Shown: piece by piece, positions 1-7,806 of the stretch
How the letters are laid out: each line of letters starts with the position of its first letter
Position numbering within the stretch: position 1 is the first letter of the stretch
Assembly (NCBI GenBank): GCA_020436085.1
Contig: JAGQYM010000012.1
Coordinates: 31,828 to 95,827, forward strand
Reading direction: 5' to 3'
From: Cyclobacteriaceae bacterium
Lineage (GTDB): Bacteria; Bacteroidota; Bacteroidia; Cytophagales; Cyclobacteriaceae
Length of the DNA: 64,000 bases
Made by a program: the position numbers and the translations under genes
The notes under the pieces: model-generated
Told to the model about the DNA's origin: nothing
The model's input: only the letters and a program-made list of their open reading frames with translations
Databases searched by the model: none

Positions 1-378
1 ATACCCTTCGAGGTACAGGATAACAATGGCCTTGTCCACTCCTTTCAAGTACTGTAGCACTTGATTCAGTAGTTCCACGTCATCATCCGCTTTCGCATGC
101 GAAAATGATAGGGCTGCATTGCCGATTGACTCTGTGGTGATCTTATGCTTCTCCTTTCTGACTTTGGCGAGAATGGTATTGAGGCTCACCTTGTAAATCC
201 ATGTGCTAATCTTGGACTCACCGCGGAAGGACCCAAAGGACTTCCATAGTTGCAGCACGATATCCTGAAAAACATCCTTCTGATCTTCATTGCCTGCATA
301 GTAGGCCTTGCACAGGCTCCGGATGATGCCCTGGTTTTCAGCTACTATCCGAACAAAGTCTCGTTTCTGCAGTTCCAA
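1..378 (-). CDS. ECF-family RNA polymerase sigma factor (partial, runs off left edge)
   Basis: Reading the minus strand from about 378 gives an open frame whose product begins LELQKRDFVRIV and continues through an ENQGIIRSLCKAYYAG stretch and a DVFQDIVLQLWKS stretch, typical of sigma-70 region 2 of extracytoplasmic-function sigma factors. It then reaches VLQYLKGVDKAIVILYLEGY at the window edge, which fits the start of region 4. The last part of region 4 lies outside the window. There is no ATG in frame after an in-frame TAA at 391-393, so a TTG at 376-378 is the most plausible start; this is uncertain. ECF factors direct polymerase to small stress or surface-function regulons. No anti-sigma gene is visible because the downstream side is missing. 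Confidence 0.8.
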   Translation of the reverse strand, partial: MELQKRDFVRIVAENQGIIRSLCKAYYAGNEDQKDVFQDIVLQLWKSFGSFRGESKISTWIYKVSLNTILAKVRKEKHKITTESIGNAALSFSHAKADDDVELLNQVLQYLKGVDKAIVILYLEGY

Positions 379-522
379 TTGGATACTTCTTTAAGGCATT
401 AGTAGCCCAATTTCAGGATTTGTCACAGGGGAAGGAAGTATTTTTTTGGTTAAAAGACTGTGGGGCTTCGTTGGTCAAGAAGACCAGCGAGGGCAGCGAG
501 GAATGGTTACTAGTCAAACTTA

Positions 523-810
523 TCAAGAGAAACCGAGTCCGAAAATCAACAATAAAAAAGCAAGTGCTGGCAGTGGAGTACAAAGAATTACCAGTAACCA
601 ATTCTCCATCTGTCGCCTCTCAGTACCCCTCGCTATGATCACTATATATACTAACCAAATGAATGCCAACACCCAGTATGAAAGGAGCAAAAGAATTGCA
701 AAATAAGGGTACTGATCATCCATTATTGATATATAAATCAAGCAAAAAGCATTGATGAGATTGTAAACTAAAGAGAACACACCGAGCGTCTTAGTTAGAG
801 CGGTATGCAT
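523..810 (-). CDS. Small integral membrane protein, unknown function
   Basis: This 95-residue protein has three hydrophobic segments, at roughly residues 9-28, 36-59 and 68-92, joined by short polar loops (MDDQYPY and ARGTERRQMEN). That suggests a three-helix membrane protein. I do not recognise the family. It lies upstream of the sigma factor gene on the same strand with a gap of about 145 bases, so co-expression is possible but not shown. A competing plus-strand frame over the same bases has no hydrophobic pattern and is taken as a shadow. A 32-codon frame (795-893) overlaps its first codons and could act as a translated leader. Confidence 0.6.
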   Translation of the reverse strand: MHTALTKTLGVFSLVYNLINAFCLIYISIMDDQYPYFAILLLLSYWVLAFIWLVYIVIIARGTERRQMENWLLVILCTPLPALAFLLLIFGLGFS

Positions 811-893
811 AAATCATGCCCTGTTGACCAGTCGGTAAATGCTTTAACTGAAAGATATTCGGCTTGTTCCGTAAAAATCTCGTTATTAATCAT
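795..893 (-). CDS. Possible 32-residue small protein or leader peptide
   Basis: An ATG at 891-893 opens a 32-codon frame (MINNEIFTEQAEYLSVKAFT, then about 12 more residues) that stops inside the first codons of the 95-residue membrane protein gene, a 16-base overlap. The composition is protein-like and a purine-rich stretch precedes the ATG. No family is recognised. The overlap would suit translational coupling, but a chance frame of this length cannot be excluded. Confidence 0.3.
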   Translation of the reverse strand: MINNEIFTEQAEYLSVKAFTDWSTGHDLCIPL

Positions 894-1016
894 CTTGCTC
901 TATTCCTTTTTAGCTGCTTAGCAGTTGAAGTTCTACTTCTCTTTATTTAAAAATTATGGTCTTCCAATTTACTTATAATTTCCCAACTCCCATTTCCCCT
1001 ATTCCCCAATAAAACA

Positions 1017-1048
1017 AAAACCCCGACATGTATACCTGCCGGGGTTTT
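1017..1048 (-). terminator. Intrinsic terminator after the unknown-function family gene
   Basis: Read on the minus strand, AAAACCCCG pairs with CGGGGTTTT, extended by three more pairs (one G-U), around an 8-base loop, followed by a T-rich tract. It lies 19 bases beyond the stop codon at 1067. The A-run on the other side makes it potentially bidirectional. A near copy occurs at 53799-53826 beside the remnant of a paralogous gene. Confidence 0.8.
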
Positions 1049-1066
1049 AAGGGATTTGGAACGCTT

Positions 1067-1789
1067 TCATCTGAGCTTGGGTTTGGTGAAACTTAACTCC
1101 TTAACCTGGCCGAACTCTGCGCTGCCGGGGCCATAGAGTACGCGGACGTAGCTCTTTACCCTGTTCGCATTGTTCACCAGCGATACCGCATCCTTGTACA
1201 ACACCTTGTCGCGATGCTGGATGGTGACAGTGCGGGCCAGGCGGGCCTTGGACACCTCATCATTCTTCGTCTTCAACAAAGCTGCCTTCACGGCCAGTTG
1301 CTCCGGCTTCAGCTCCTCCTCGTTGGTCACGTAGCCGGGCAGGTTCGTCACCATGTTGACCAGTTGCGCAAAGTGGTCGGCAATGGCGGTGAAGCTTTGC
1401 TGCGTACGGCTGCGAGCAACTACCGGCTGCTGATCGGCCTCCGTAGAGGGCACGGCCTGGCGTTGGCTCTTGGTACGTCCTGAGATAATTCTCAAGTGGA
1501 AGCGTGCATCGTCAAGGGTGGCCTCGCTCATTGCCAACGCCTTTAAGGTGAAGACAATCTTTGAAGCCAGCGGCTTTACGTCTGCAAACGCATTCTCCCT
1601 GTCGTTAACCAGGGCGTAGTAAGCGTTCGTTTTAAGTGAAACATCTTGCAATGAACTTTGTGCTTCTTTAAGCAAAGCTCTCATCGCTTTAAGCTGGAGG
1701 GTCTGGCGACCGGGGTTATACTTACCTCCGAACCCGGTGCAGATGTCTACTAACCTGGAGTAGCGCATCGCAGTTTTTGCACTAGACAT
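1067..1789 (-). CDS. Unknown-function family protein, about 240 residues
   Basis: The frame is open further upstream to a GTG at 1855, but the ATG at 1787-1789 (MSSAKTAMRYSRLVD) is preferred because the extra N-terminal residues have no organised character. The product has no signal peptide or membrane segment and looks largely helical. It is rich in Ala, Leu and Lys and carries a C-terminal block (VKSYVRVLYGPGSAEFGQV, then a short LSFTK end) shared with the remnant encoded at 53845-54054. I know similar C-termini from other Bacteroidota hypothetical proteins but no function. The gene is monocistronic: terminator at its 3' end, and upstream an AT-rich leader followed by the 22-bp repeat array at 1919-2314. 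The array may therefore be its control region, which is inference only. Confidence 0.7.
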   Translation of the reverse strand: MSSAKTAMRYSRLVDICTGFGGKYNPGRQTLQLKAMRALLKEAQSSLQDVSLKTNAYYALVNDRENAFADVKPLASKIVFTLKALAMSEATLDDARFHLRIISGRTKSQRQAVPSTEADQQPVVARSRTQQSFTAIADHFAQLVNMVTNLPGYVTNEEELKPEQLAVKAALLKTKNDEVSKARLARTVTIQHRDKVLYKDAVSLVNNANRVKSYVRVLYGPGSAEFGQVKELSFTKPKLR

Positions 1790-1918
1790 AACTTGTAAAA
1801 GTTTGAGTGTTAAACATACCTTAATATACGAAAACCCTAGACTATAAAGTTTCACTTTTTAGAAAAATATTTTAAAAAAGTTTTAAGATTTTTCTCTTGG
1901 ACAGAAGAGTGTTTGGAT

Positions 1919-2314
1919 GGGCTGTCACTCCGGTTAGTCTGGCCTGTTACTTGGGTTCATCCGGCATCCAACTCCTGTTGCTGTGGCATGCTGGTCCAGA
2001 TACTGCGGCATATTACTCCACTCCCTCCGGCATGCTCCCCTACTTACCCCGGCATGCTCCTCTACTCCTTCCGGCAGACTGGTACACTCTTCCCGGCATG
2101 TTGTCCTACAATCTCGAGCAGGTTCCTCCACTGCCTACGGCATGTTACTACAGTCTCTCCGGCATGTTCCTCTGCTTTGTAAGGTCTATTGGTCTACTCA
2201 GTCCGGTATATCACTCCACATTGTCCGGCATGTCGCTACACTTCCTCCGGCATATAGGTCCACTTTGTCCGGCAGGGTCCTGGAGTTTGTCCGGCAGGTT
2301 CTACCATTTGCTAA
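1919..2314. repeat. 22-bp periodic tandem array, about 18 degenerate units with no indels
   Basis: Eighteen consecutive units start with GG (one AG) at 1919, 1941, 1963, 1985, 2007 and so on every 22 bases up to 2293, with no insertion or deletion. The consensus is GGCATGTTNCTCCACT followed by a looser six bases ending in TCC. Individual units are quite diverged but always keep the register. Four units (1985, 2073, 2183, 2249) carry a GGT variant in the middle. The array lies between the terminator of the M14 peptidase gene and the AT-rich leader of the unknown-function gene at 1067-1789. Twenty-two bp is about two helical turns, so every unit would face the same side of the DNA. It resembles plasmid iterons in unit size, but no replication gene is near. 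Its function is unknown. Confidence 0.9.
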
Positions 2315-2348
2315 AAAAGGAAAGGCTTCCTTGCGGAAGCCCTTCCTT
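2313..2348 (-). terminator. Strong intrinsic terminator of the M14 peptidase gene
   Basis: On the minus strand a 14-bp stem (AAGGAAGGGCTTCC with GGAAGCCTTTCCTT, one G-U pair) closes a GCAA tetraloop and is followed by TTTTTT. It begins 22 bases after the stop codon at 2371. It separates peptidase transcription from the 22-bp repeat array that follows. Confidence 0.9.
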
Positions 2349-2370
2349 CATTTGGCTCAAATATATATTG

Positions 2371-5121
2371 CTAATTTCCTAAGTGATCCCAATTGATCAG
2401 GATATTCCACACCAGTGGCGCATCATGGTGGTTCAAATATCGGTGGAGCGGATCAAAAGTAAAAGCAATTACCCTACCTTGTCCTTGCGGAACGTTGAAA
2501 ATTCCTCCATGCCCTATAATGGTCTGCTCATTTCGCACCATTCCAGACAAAACATACGGGGGATCCTTCTTTTCATCCGCCTTTTTGGTGGACGCCTTAT
2601 GATCCGGCATACCCATAATCGGACCCAAATAGGGTTCTTCGTCTTTCAAAGGCTTGGTACCATACTGTAGCAGCATCATGTCGCGGTTGTATTTGTCCAA
2701 CTGGTACAGCGGCCCATTGCCCCTGAACACATGGAAAACCTCAGGATAACCATAGAGCACGGGGTTTCCGGGCTTACGGGCCTTCACCCGCACAAACGAA
2801 CCGGGGTGAAACAAGCCTTGTGCATTGTAGCCTTCCAATTCCCTGGCAATACCCGTCTCGGCCACCATTCGGGTGGAGTTGTCCAGTGTCACCAGCACCC
2901 CGCCATTATCCACAAACAGTTTTAACTGGTTCAGGCCATCAAGACCTGGTCCACCGGTCATGTCATTGGTAGCGTCAGGTGTGCCATGGGCAGGATACTC
3001 GGCCGTTTTCGTGAACGGCATCGGTCCCCACTTGGCATCTACCCCATGAATGAAGTCGGCAGCCTCTCCTCTCATGCGCGGCACCAATATCACATCAAAC
3101 TTCTTGCGCAGGTCTCCCGCTTTCAAGTCATCCTTGTCAATAGAGGTATAAGGAATCCCGCGTTGCTCGAAGGTATAGCGCGACCACCCTTCGTCTTGCG
3201 TGCTGAACCAGCTGTGGTAAATGGCTACGCGTGGCAACGTCACATCGTGTTGCTTTCCTCCGGGTGCGGAAGCGGCTGCCTTCAAGTCCAATCCAAATTC
3301 TTTGGCAATGTGATCCGCTTGTGCTTTGGTGACGTCACGGAACACCACGGCTCCAGCTTTCAACGTGTCGCTGCCCACCACTTGTTGTTCATCCAACACA
3401 GACACACGCGCCTTCTTGTTTTGGCCTTTCACCCAATAGAGCGCTGGCAATACCGTGTTCTGTGCCTTGTAGTTCAGGATGTAATTGCCTGCACTTCCCT
3501 CAATAGTACCGGAGTACTTCACATCAGCAGTTACCAGGGTAAGGTCACTGAGGTTGTACTTCACGCTGTCCTCCGCTTTCACCTCCACGCCATAGTTCAA
3601 GCCAAGTGTCCACGCAATATCATCGTAAGGTGGAAACTTTGCTTCCTTGGGATAATTCTGATTGGTAAGCATCGTTACGGCTAGGTCGCGGTACGGCTGA
3701 TCGAGCAGGATCACATAGTCTCCTTCTTTTGATTTGTTGATCTCAAGTCCTTGCACGCGCAATTGGTTGACCATGTATGCGGCCATGGCGGGATCGTTTT
3801 GCTTTTTGGGAATAACGAACGCGCGTATCTTGTCTTCTTTACCGCGCTTGATGTTGTTCACTCCTTTCTGGTAGAAGTTGCGCAGGATCAGATTCTTATT
3901 ATCGGCAGTATACGTTAGCGATGCCAATACGCCTGCCTCCATGTAGTTGGTGTTGTTGCGCAGCGACCAGTTCACCAATTGTGTTGGTGGCGCAGGTCGG
4001 TACCACTCGCGACTGGTAGCGGGGTCGCCTGCATATTTTTGTTTGGAGAGATCACGCAGGTAGGTGTTGGCGCCTGCGTTACCAAATGTTTCATAGAAGC
4101 GACCGATGCTGTTGTGGTTGTTGGCAACCCACATCGCGTAGCCCGGCCACCATCCGTCAAAGAACGCCCACGTAAATGCACCGGGCATGCCTTGCGAAGC
4201 AAGGGTAGTGATGTCGTGGTTGGCCATGATCTGCCACTCACCAATGGCGATCGGATCCATGTGATCATTGTAGGGCCCAGTACCTGTACTGATATATAAT
4301 AGTGGCACTGATTCATGAAGATCTAGCATCACAGAAGGGTGCCACTCGTAGTACACCTTGAAGATGGCCTTCGTCAGCTCTGCTGATACTTGAATGCCGT
4401 CACGGTTGTTGTCGTGGAAAATGTACTTGCCCCAGTAGGGAGTGGAACGGGGAAATCCGTCATCAAATTCTTTTCTTGCTTTGCTGTATCGATAGTACCA
4501 ATCGACCTGCTTATCGCGACCATCTGGCTCGGAGGCCGGGTTGATCAGTACGATTACGTTGTCGCGAATATTTTTGATGTCAGCAGTCTGGCTTGTCGCC
4601 AATCTATATGCCAGCTCCATGAGCATCTCCGGTGAGCCCATCTCGGTTGAGTGTAGTCCACCGTTGAGATAGAAGATGGGCTTGCTGTCGGTGATGATCT
4701 TGTCTGCTTCATCACTGCCGACTTTGCGGGGATCGGAAAGTTTTGAAAGTTGACCTTTATAATGGTCGATTCTTTTCATGGACTCGTCATTGCCGATGAT
4801 GACGAGGTTGATGGCTCGACCTTCTTCGGTAGTACCTACGCGTTGTACAGAAACAAAGGGTGATGCTTTCGCCAGGGCTTCATAGTAGCCATAGATTTCG
4901 CTGGTACGGTGCATGGTGCCGGGTGTGCCTATGATTTGTCCGAAGTGCTTGCGGGGCGAGGGAACGTTTGGATCGTCTACGAGGTTGAGTACGGAAGCAG
5001 GCAGGAAGCGTGGGTCGGTTGTATATTCCTGGATTTTCTTGTTGTACTCATCATCGATATTCTGGGCACAGAGGGTGCCTGCGGCCAGGATGAGGGTAAG
5101 GAGTGTAAATATTCTCTGCAT
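2371..5121 (-). CDS. Secreted M14-family zinc carboxypeptidase
   Basis: The 916-residue product starts with a signal peptide (MQRIFTLLTLILAAGTLCAQ). The M14 catalytic domain spans about residues 60-400. Its zinc ligands are visible in GGLHSTEMG (H157, E160) and LDLHES (H269), with the substrate-binding NPASEPDGRD motif near 195 and the likely catalytic glutamate E344 in RFYETFGN. The remaining C-terminal 450 residues fit the accessory region of large Bacteroidota M14 peptidases, probably including a class I glutamine amidotransferase-like fold (residues ~630-800), which is inference. The enzyme would act in the periplasm or outside the cell on peptides. It is a single gene, ended by the terminator at 2313-2348. 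A second exopeptidase-type gene (M28) lies 940 bases upstream, suggesting a peptide-degrading neighbourhood. Confidence 0.9.
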   Translation of the reverse strand: MQRIFTLLTLILAAGTLCAQNIDDEYNKKIQEYTTDPRFLPASVLNLVDDPNVPSPRKHFGQIIGTPGTMHRTSEIYGYYEALAKASPFVSVQRVGTTEEGRAINLVIIGNDESMKRIDHYKGQLSKLSDPRKVGSDEADKIITDSKPIFYLNGGLHSTEMGSPEMLMELAYRLATSQTADIKNIRDNVIVLINPASEPDGRDKQVDWYYRYSKARKEFDDGFPRSTPYWGKYIFHDNNRDGIQVSAELTKAIFKVYYEWHPSVMLDLHESVPLLYISTGTGPYNDHMDPIAIGEWQIMANHDITTLASQGMPGAFTWAFFDGWWPGYAMWVANNHNSIGRFYETFGNAGANTYLRDLSKQKYAGDPATSREWYRPAPPTQLVNWSLRNNTNYMEAGVLASLTYTADNKNLILRNFYQKGVNNIKRGKEDKIRAFVIPKKQNDPAMAAYMVNQLRVQGLEINKSKEGDYVILLDQPYRDLAVTMLTNQNYPKEAKFPPYDDIAWTLGLNYGVEVKAEDSVKYNLSDLTLVTADVKYSGTIEGSAGNYILNYKAQNTVLPALYWVKGQNKKARVSVLDEQQVVGSDTLKAGAVVFRDVTKAQADHIAKEFGLDLKAAASAPGGKQHDVTLPRVAIYHSWFSTQDEGWSRYTFEQRGIPYTSIDKDDLKAGDLRKKFDVILVPRMRGEAADFIHGVDAKWGPMPFTKTAEYPAHGTPDATNDMTGGPGLDGLNQLKLFVDNGGVLVTLDNSTRMVAETGIARELEGYNAQGLFHPGSFVRVKARKPGNPVLYGYPEVFHVFRGNGPLYQLDKYNRDMMLLQYGTKPLKDEEPYLGPIMGMPDHKASTKKADEKKDPPYVLSGMVRNEQTIIGHGGIFNVPQGQGRVIAFTFDPLHRYLNHHDAPLVWNILINWDHLGN

Positions 5122-5226
5122 AATTCTTCAAGTTTTTGCGGAGCGAATATAAGGAGGGGCGCGAAACGGTCTGACTTTAGACTGATAAGCGGTTAAGGGA
5201 GGGGTTGGTTTGGAAAGAGGACTCAT

Positions 5227-5397
5227 GAGCACGGAGCTAAGTTCCCGCTAGAGAAGGAGGTTGGGTAATGATTATGGAGCACGGAAGTAACTTCCGCGCT
5301 AGAGGAGAGGAAAGAGGACTGATAGAGCACGGAACTAAGTTCCGCGCTAAAGGGGAGTTAGAAAAATTTAGCTTGGCGCGGAAGTTACTTCCGTGCC
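5227..5397. repeat. REP-like palindromes a-d, downstream side of the RAYT gene
   Basis: Four copies of a short palindromic element lie at 5227-5249, 5277-5300, 5325-5348 and, inverted, 5375-5397. The general form is GAGCACGG-AA-S-TA-A-S-TTCCGCGCT. Two flavours occur, with cores CGGAACTAAGTTCCG (first, which is slightly decayed, and third) and CGGAAGTAACTTCCG (second and fourth). The stem base changes on both sides, so pairing is kept. The last copy ends two bases before the RAYT stop codon at 5399. Confidence 0.9.
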
Positions 5398-5398
5398 C

Positions 5399-5950
5399 TC
5401 ACTCCATAAACTCAATATTCAAAAGTCCTTCGCCTGTTCCGTGATAATCCCTCGCACTACTGTAAACATACTCCTCTTCTTTTTCAACAATACCCGCTTT
5501 AACAGGATTCTGATGAATATAGTCCAACTTCTGCTCCATCATTTCATTTGTATTCAACTCAATAGGGTGATACTGATTCTGCCAAAATTTATACTTACGA
5601 TGTTTATTGCTACTATCAGCTGCTTTTGAAAACACTCCGAGCATCCAATCTTTCCTGCTATCCCCACTATTTTCAATCAATCGGCAGATGGTAACCGATG
5701 AGTATTTCTTGAAATCCCTAACTATATCCTGAACATCGTAAGAACCGTTTCGTCCGATAATCATGTGAATATGGTTACTCATGATACACCAGCCATAGAT
5801 TAAAAGCCCTTTGTTCTGCTGACAGTATCTGATGCTTTCTAGGAATGCATCTCTGTACACATGCTTGGTGAACACCTCAATCCAACCGATAACAGCGAAG
5901 GTTATGAAATGTAATCTCTCTTGATCCCGAATCTTGTATTTCTCGCTCAC
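5399..5950 (-). CDS. REP-associated tyrosine transposase (RAYT, Y1/HUH family)
   Basis: The 183-residue product is a typical single-domain Y1 transposase of the IS200-like/RAYT group. The HUH metal-binding motif is in MSNHIHMII (H60, H62) and the catalytic tyrosine is Y144 in LDYIHQNPVKAGIV, with the conserved FWQNQYHPIEL stretch just before it. All key residues are intact. RAYTs cut and join single-stranded REP hairpins and are usually domesticated rather than freely mobile. Here the gene is flanked on both sides by six copies of its likely substrate palindrome (four at 5227-5397, two at 5973-6040), so the whole stretch 5227-6040 behaves like a 'REPtron'. It sits between two unrelated secreted peptidase genes. 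Confidence 0.92.
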   Translation of the reverse strand: MSEKYKIRDQERLHFITFAVIGWIEVFTKHVYRDAFLESIRYCQQNKGLLIYGWCIMSNHIHMIIGRNGSYDVQDIVRDFKKYSSVTICRLIENSGDSRKDWMLGVFSKAADSSNKHRKYKFWQNQYHPIELNTNEMMEQKLDYIHQNPVKAGIVEKEEEYVYSSARDYHGTGEGLLNIEFME

Positions 5951-5972
5951 TACAGTAAGATAATCTTGGGGA

Positions 5973-6040
5973 GAGCACGGAACTAAGTTCCGCGCTAGAA
6001 AAAATAAAAATTAAACCAGCGCGGAAGTTACTTCCGTGCC
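5973..6040. repeat. REP-like palindrome pair e-f, upstream side of the RAYT gene
   Basis: Copies at 5973-5996 (direct, CGGAACTAAGTTCCG core) and 6018-6040 (inverted, CGGAAGTAACTTCCG core on the other strand) form a head-to-head pair 21 bases apart. This is the same arrangement and flavour order as the pair at 5325-5397 on the other side of the gene. The right copy lies 20 bases beyond the stop codon of the M28 peptidase gene, so the pair may also fold in its 3' untranslated region. Confidence 0.9.
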
Positions 6041-6060
6041 AAGTTGGATTTACATCTACC

Positions 6061-7719
6061 CTAGCGTTTTTCGATTATAAGTTTCGGTCCGAACTTTCCA
6101 CCAAAGAAATCTCCTTTGTTCCATGTGGGACGTTGCGGATCGTTAGCGACCTGGTAGCCTGTGAGGAAATTTACTTTCACATGAGTGGCAGCTCCGTTGA
6201 AGTCAAAATCCTGAGACATATCATCCTGGGGTGTGTGGTAGGTCGTTCTGCGCCATGCCACATCGGCTACGCTACGATCTACTTTATCGCTCTCCACAGT
6301 TTTGAATCCGCTTTTAATGAAGAGTGAAGGAATGCCTTTCTTAATAAAACTGTAATGGTCGCTTCGGATGAATACTACTTGTTCAGGAAAGGGATCTGGT
6401 CCTATGCCGAGGTTGAGATATTTTGCAGCCTCACCTAGTGGTTTTGATAAACTGGAATGTTGTGCACCATAGGGTACGATGTCCAACACGGGATGAAAGA
6501 AAAACGGCATATCCATCGAGAAGTTCGCTACCATGCTTTGCTGAGGAATAGTTGGATTGCTCGCAAAGAAATCAGAACCTAAAAGGCCTGACTCCTCACC
6601 TGTGACGATTGCGATGATGATCGAGCGCTTAGTGGGCTCTTTCAATCTCTTGTAAGTTCTTGCAATCTCCAGCGCAATAGAGGTACCGGAGGCGTTATCA
6701 TGCGCACCATTATATATAGAGTCGCCTTTCACCGGCACTCCGATTCCAAAATGGTCAACATGGGCTACATACACCACATACTCATTTTTCAACACAGGAT
6801 CGCTACCGGGAATTATCCCGATTAGGTTGGATGTGGCGATACTGGAAGTCTCACTGCTTACTGTCATCCTTGCCTCAAGGTTTAGCGGCAGTGATTGAGG
6901 TTTGTTGTTCTTGATGCTGTTAATAATAGCATCCATCTTCTTGCCAGAGCTTGCAAATAGTTTTTCTGCATTGGCTGGGTTGAAAGTAGCGATTACCTTT
7001 AGTTGCTCGAAAGTATTTTGTGCTTTGCCGGTTGCATCCGCCCAACGGGATGTACCCTGCTTCGATCTCCTCACCGCAGCTTCCCATGAAGTTCGCTGGT
7101 CGCCCGGTAATTGCATGGTGATGGCACCTATTGCTCCACGCTTCACCGCTTCTTCATATTTTACTGGTGCAGACGAAAAGTACGCGCGTTCGTTGGAAGG
7201 AAAAGACTCAGGTGCCTGATTGAAAAACACCACAATCTTATTCTTCACATCAATCTTCTGATAGTCATCGTAGCCGAGCTCGGGTGCGTGCACACCGTAA
7301 CCCACAAAGACTAACTGTCCTGACACGTCTGACATTACATTAACCAAATTAGGTTGTAGCATGAAATCTTCATCATACACCAGTGCTGTACGATCACCTT
7401 TCGATACGAGCACAAGGCTGCTTTCACTTTCGTTAACTATTCCTTTTTTCAGCGTCACCGGCTGCACATACGATTTCCCATCTACTCCCGGTAGCAGTCC
7501 CATGGACATAAACTGTGTCTCTACGTATTTGGAAGCGAGTGCAAATCCATCCGTACCTGGCTGGCGGCCTTGCAGCAGATCATCTGCGAGATAGGTCATA
7601 TCTGCTTTGATGTGATCGGGGTTCACCTGATTGATCGCATATTCTGCATCGGGTGTAATTTGAGCAAATAGTGTTGCTGTCAGCAGGTTGGCCAGGAATA
7701 GTATTGTCAGCCTTTTCAT
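6061..7719 (-). CDS. Secreted M28-family aminopeptidase with PA-type insert
   Basis: The 552-residue product has a signal peptide (MKRLTILFLANLLTATLFAQ). The M28 metallopeptidase signature is complete: H323 in AHVDHFG, D341 in GAHDNASG, the catalytic and ligand glutamates E375/E376 in TGEESGLLGS, D403 in SMDM, and H495 in YHTPQDD. Residues about 125-280 form the protease-associated type insert common in this subgroup. It should remove N-terminal residues from peptides in the periplasm or outside the cell, using two zinc ions. The RAYT/REP locus follows its stop codon. Length and motif spacing are normal for the family. Confidence 0.9.
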   Translation of the reverse strand: MKRLTILFLANLLTATLFAQITPDAEYAINQVNPDHIKADMTYLADDLLQGRQPGTDGFALASKYVETQFMSMGLLPGVDGKSYVQPVTLKKGIVNESESSLVLVSKGDRTALVYDEDFMLQPNLVNVMSDVSGQLVFVGYGVHAPELGYDDYQKIDVKNKIVVFFNQAPESFPSNERAYFSSAPVKYEEAVKRGAIGAITMQLPGDQRTSWEAAVRRSKQGTSRWADATGKAQNTFEQLKVIATFNPANAEKLFASSGKKMDAIINSIKNNKPQSLPLNLEARMTVSSETSSIATSNLIGIIPGSDPVLKNEYVVYVAHVDHFGIGVPVKGDSIYNGAHDNASGTSIALEIARTYKRLKEPTKRSIIIAIVTGEESGLLGSDFFASNPTIPQQSMVANFSMDMPFFFHPVLDIVPYGAQHSSLSKPLGEAAKYLNLGIGPDPFPEQVVFIRSDHYSFIKKGIPSLFIKSGFKTVESDKVDRSVADVAWRRTTYHTPQDDMSQDFDFNGAATHVKVNFLTGYQVANDPQRPTWNKGDFFGGKFGPKLIIEKR

Positions 7720-7806
7720 AAGAATTAAAATCGGTTTGGATTAACTAATAAATATAGCTAATCCTATGGCTGGGCAAGTGCGGGAATAGATGAATGGCTG
7801 GAAATG

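Noticed and set aside
446-706. Plus-strand 86-codon frame
   Set aside because: It lies opposite the minus-strand membrane protein, whose hydrophobic pattern is clear. The plus frame has no such order.
1919-2314. 22-bp array as a CRISPR array
   Set aside because: Units are directly adjacent with no unique spacers, and no cas gene is present.
1897-2396. Three long plus-strand frames (161, 89 and 137 codons) over the 22-bp array that look like a 22-residue-repeat protein
   Set aside because: The unit has no stop in any frame and a length not divisible by 3, so all three frames stay open automatically. The frames overlap each other, and composition is unlike the neighbouring genes.
2986-3684. 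232-codon plus-strand frame
   Set aside because: Antisense shadow of the M14 peptidase gene, with no motif.
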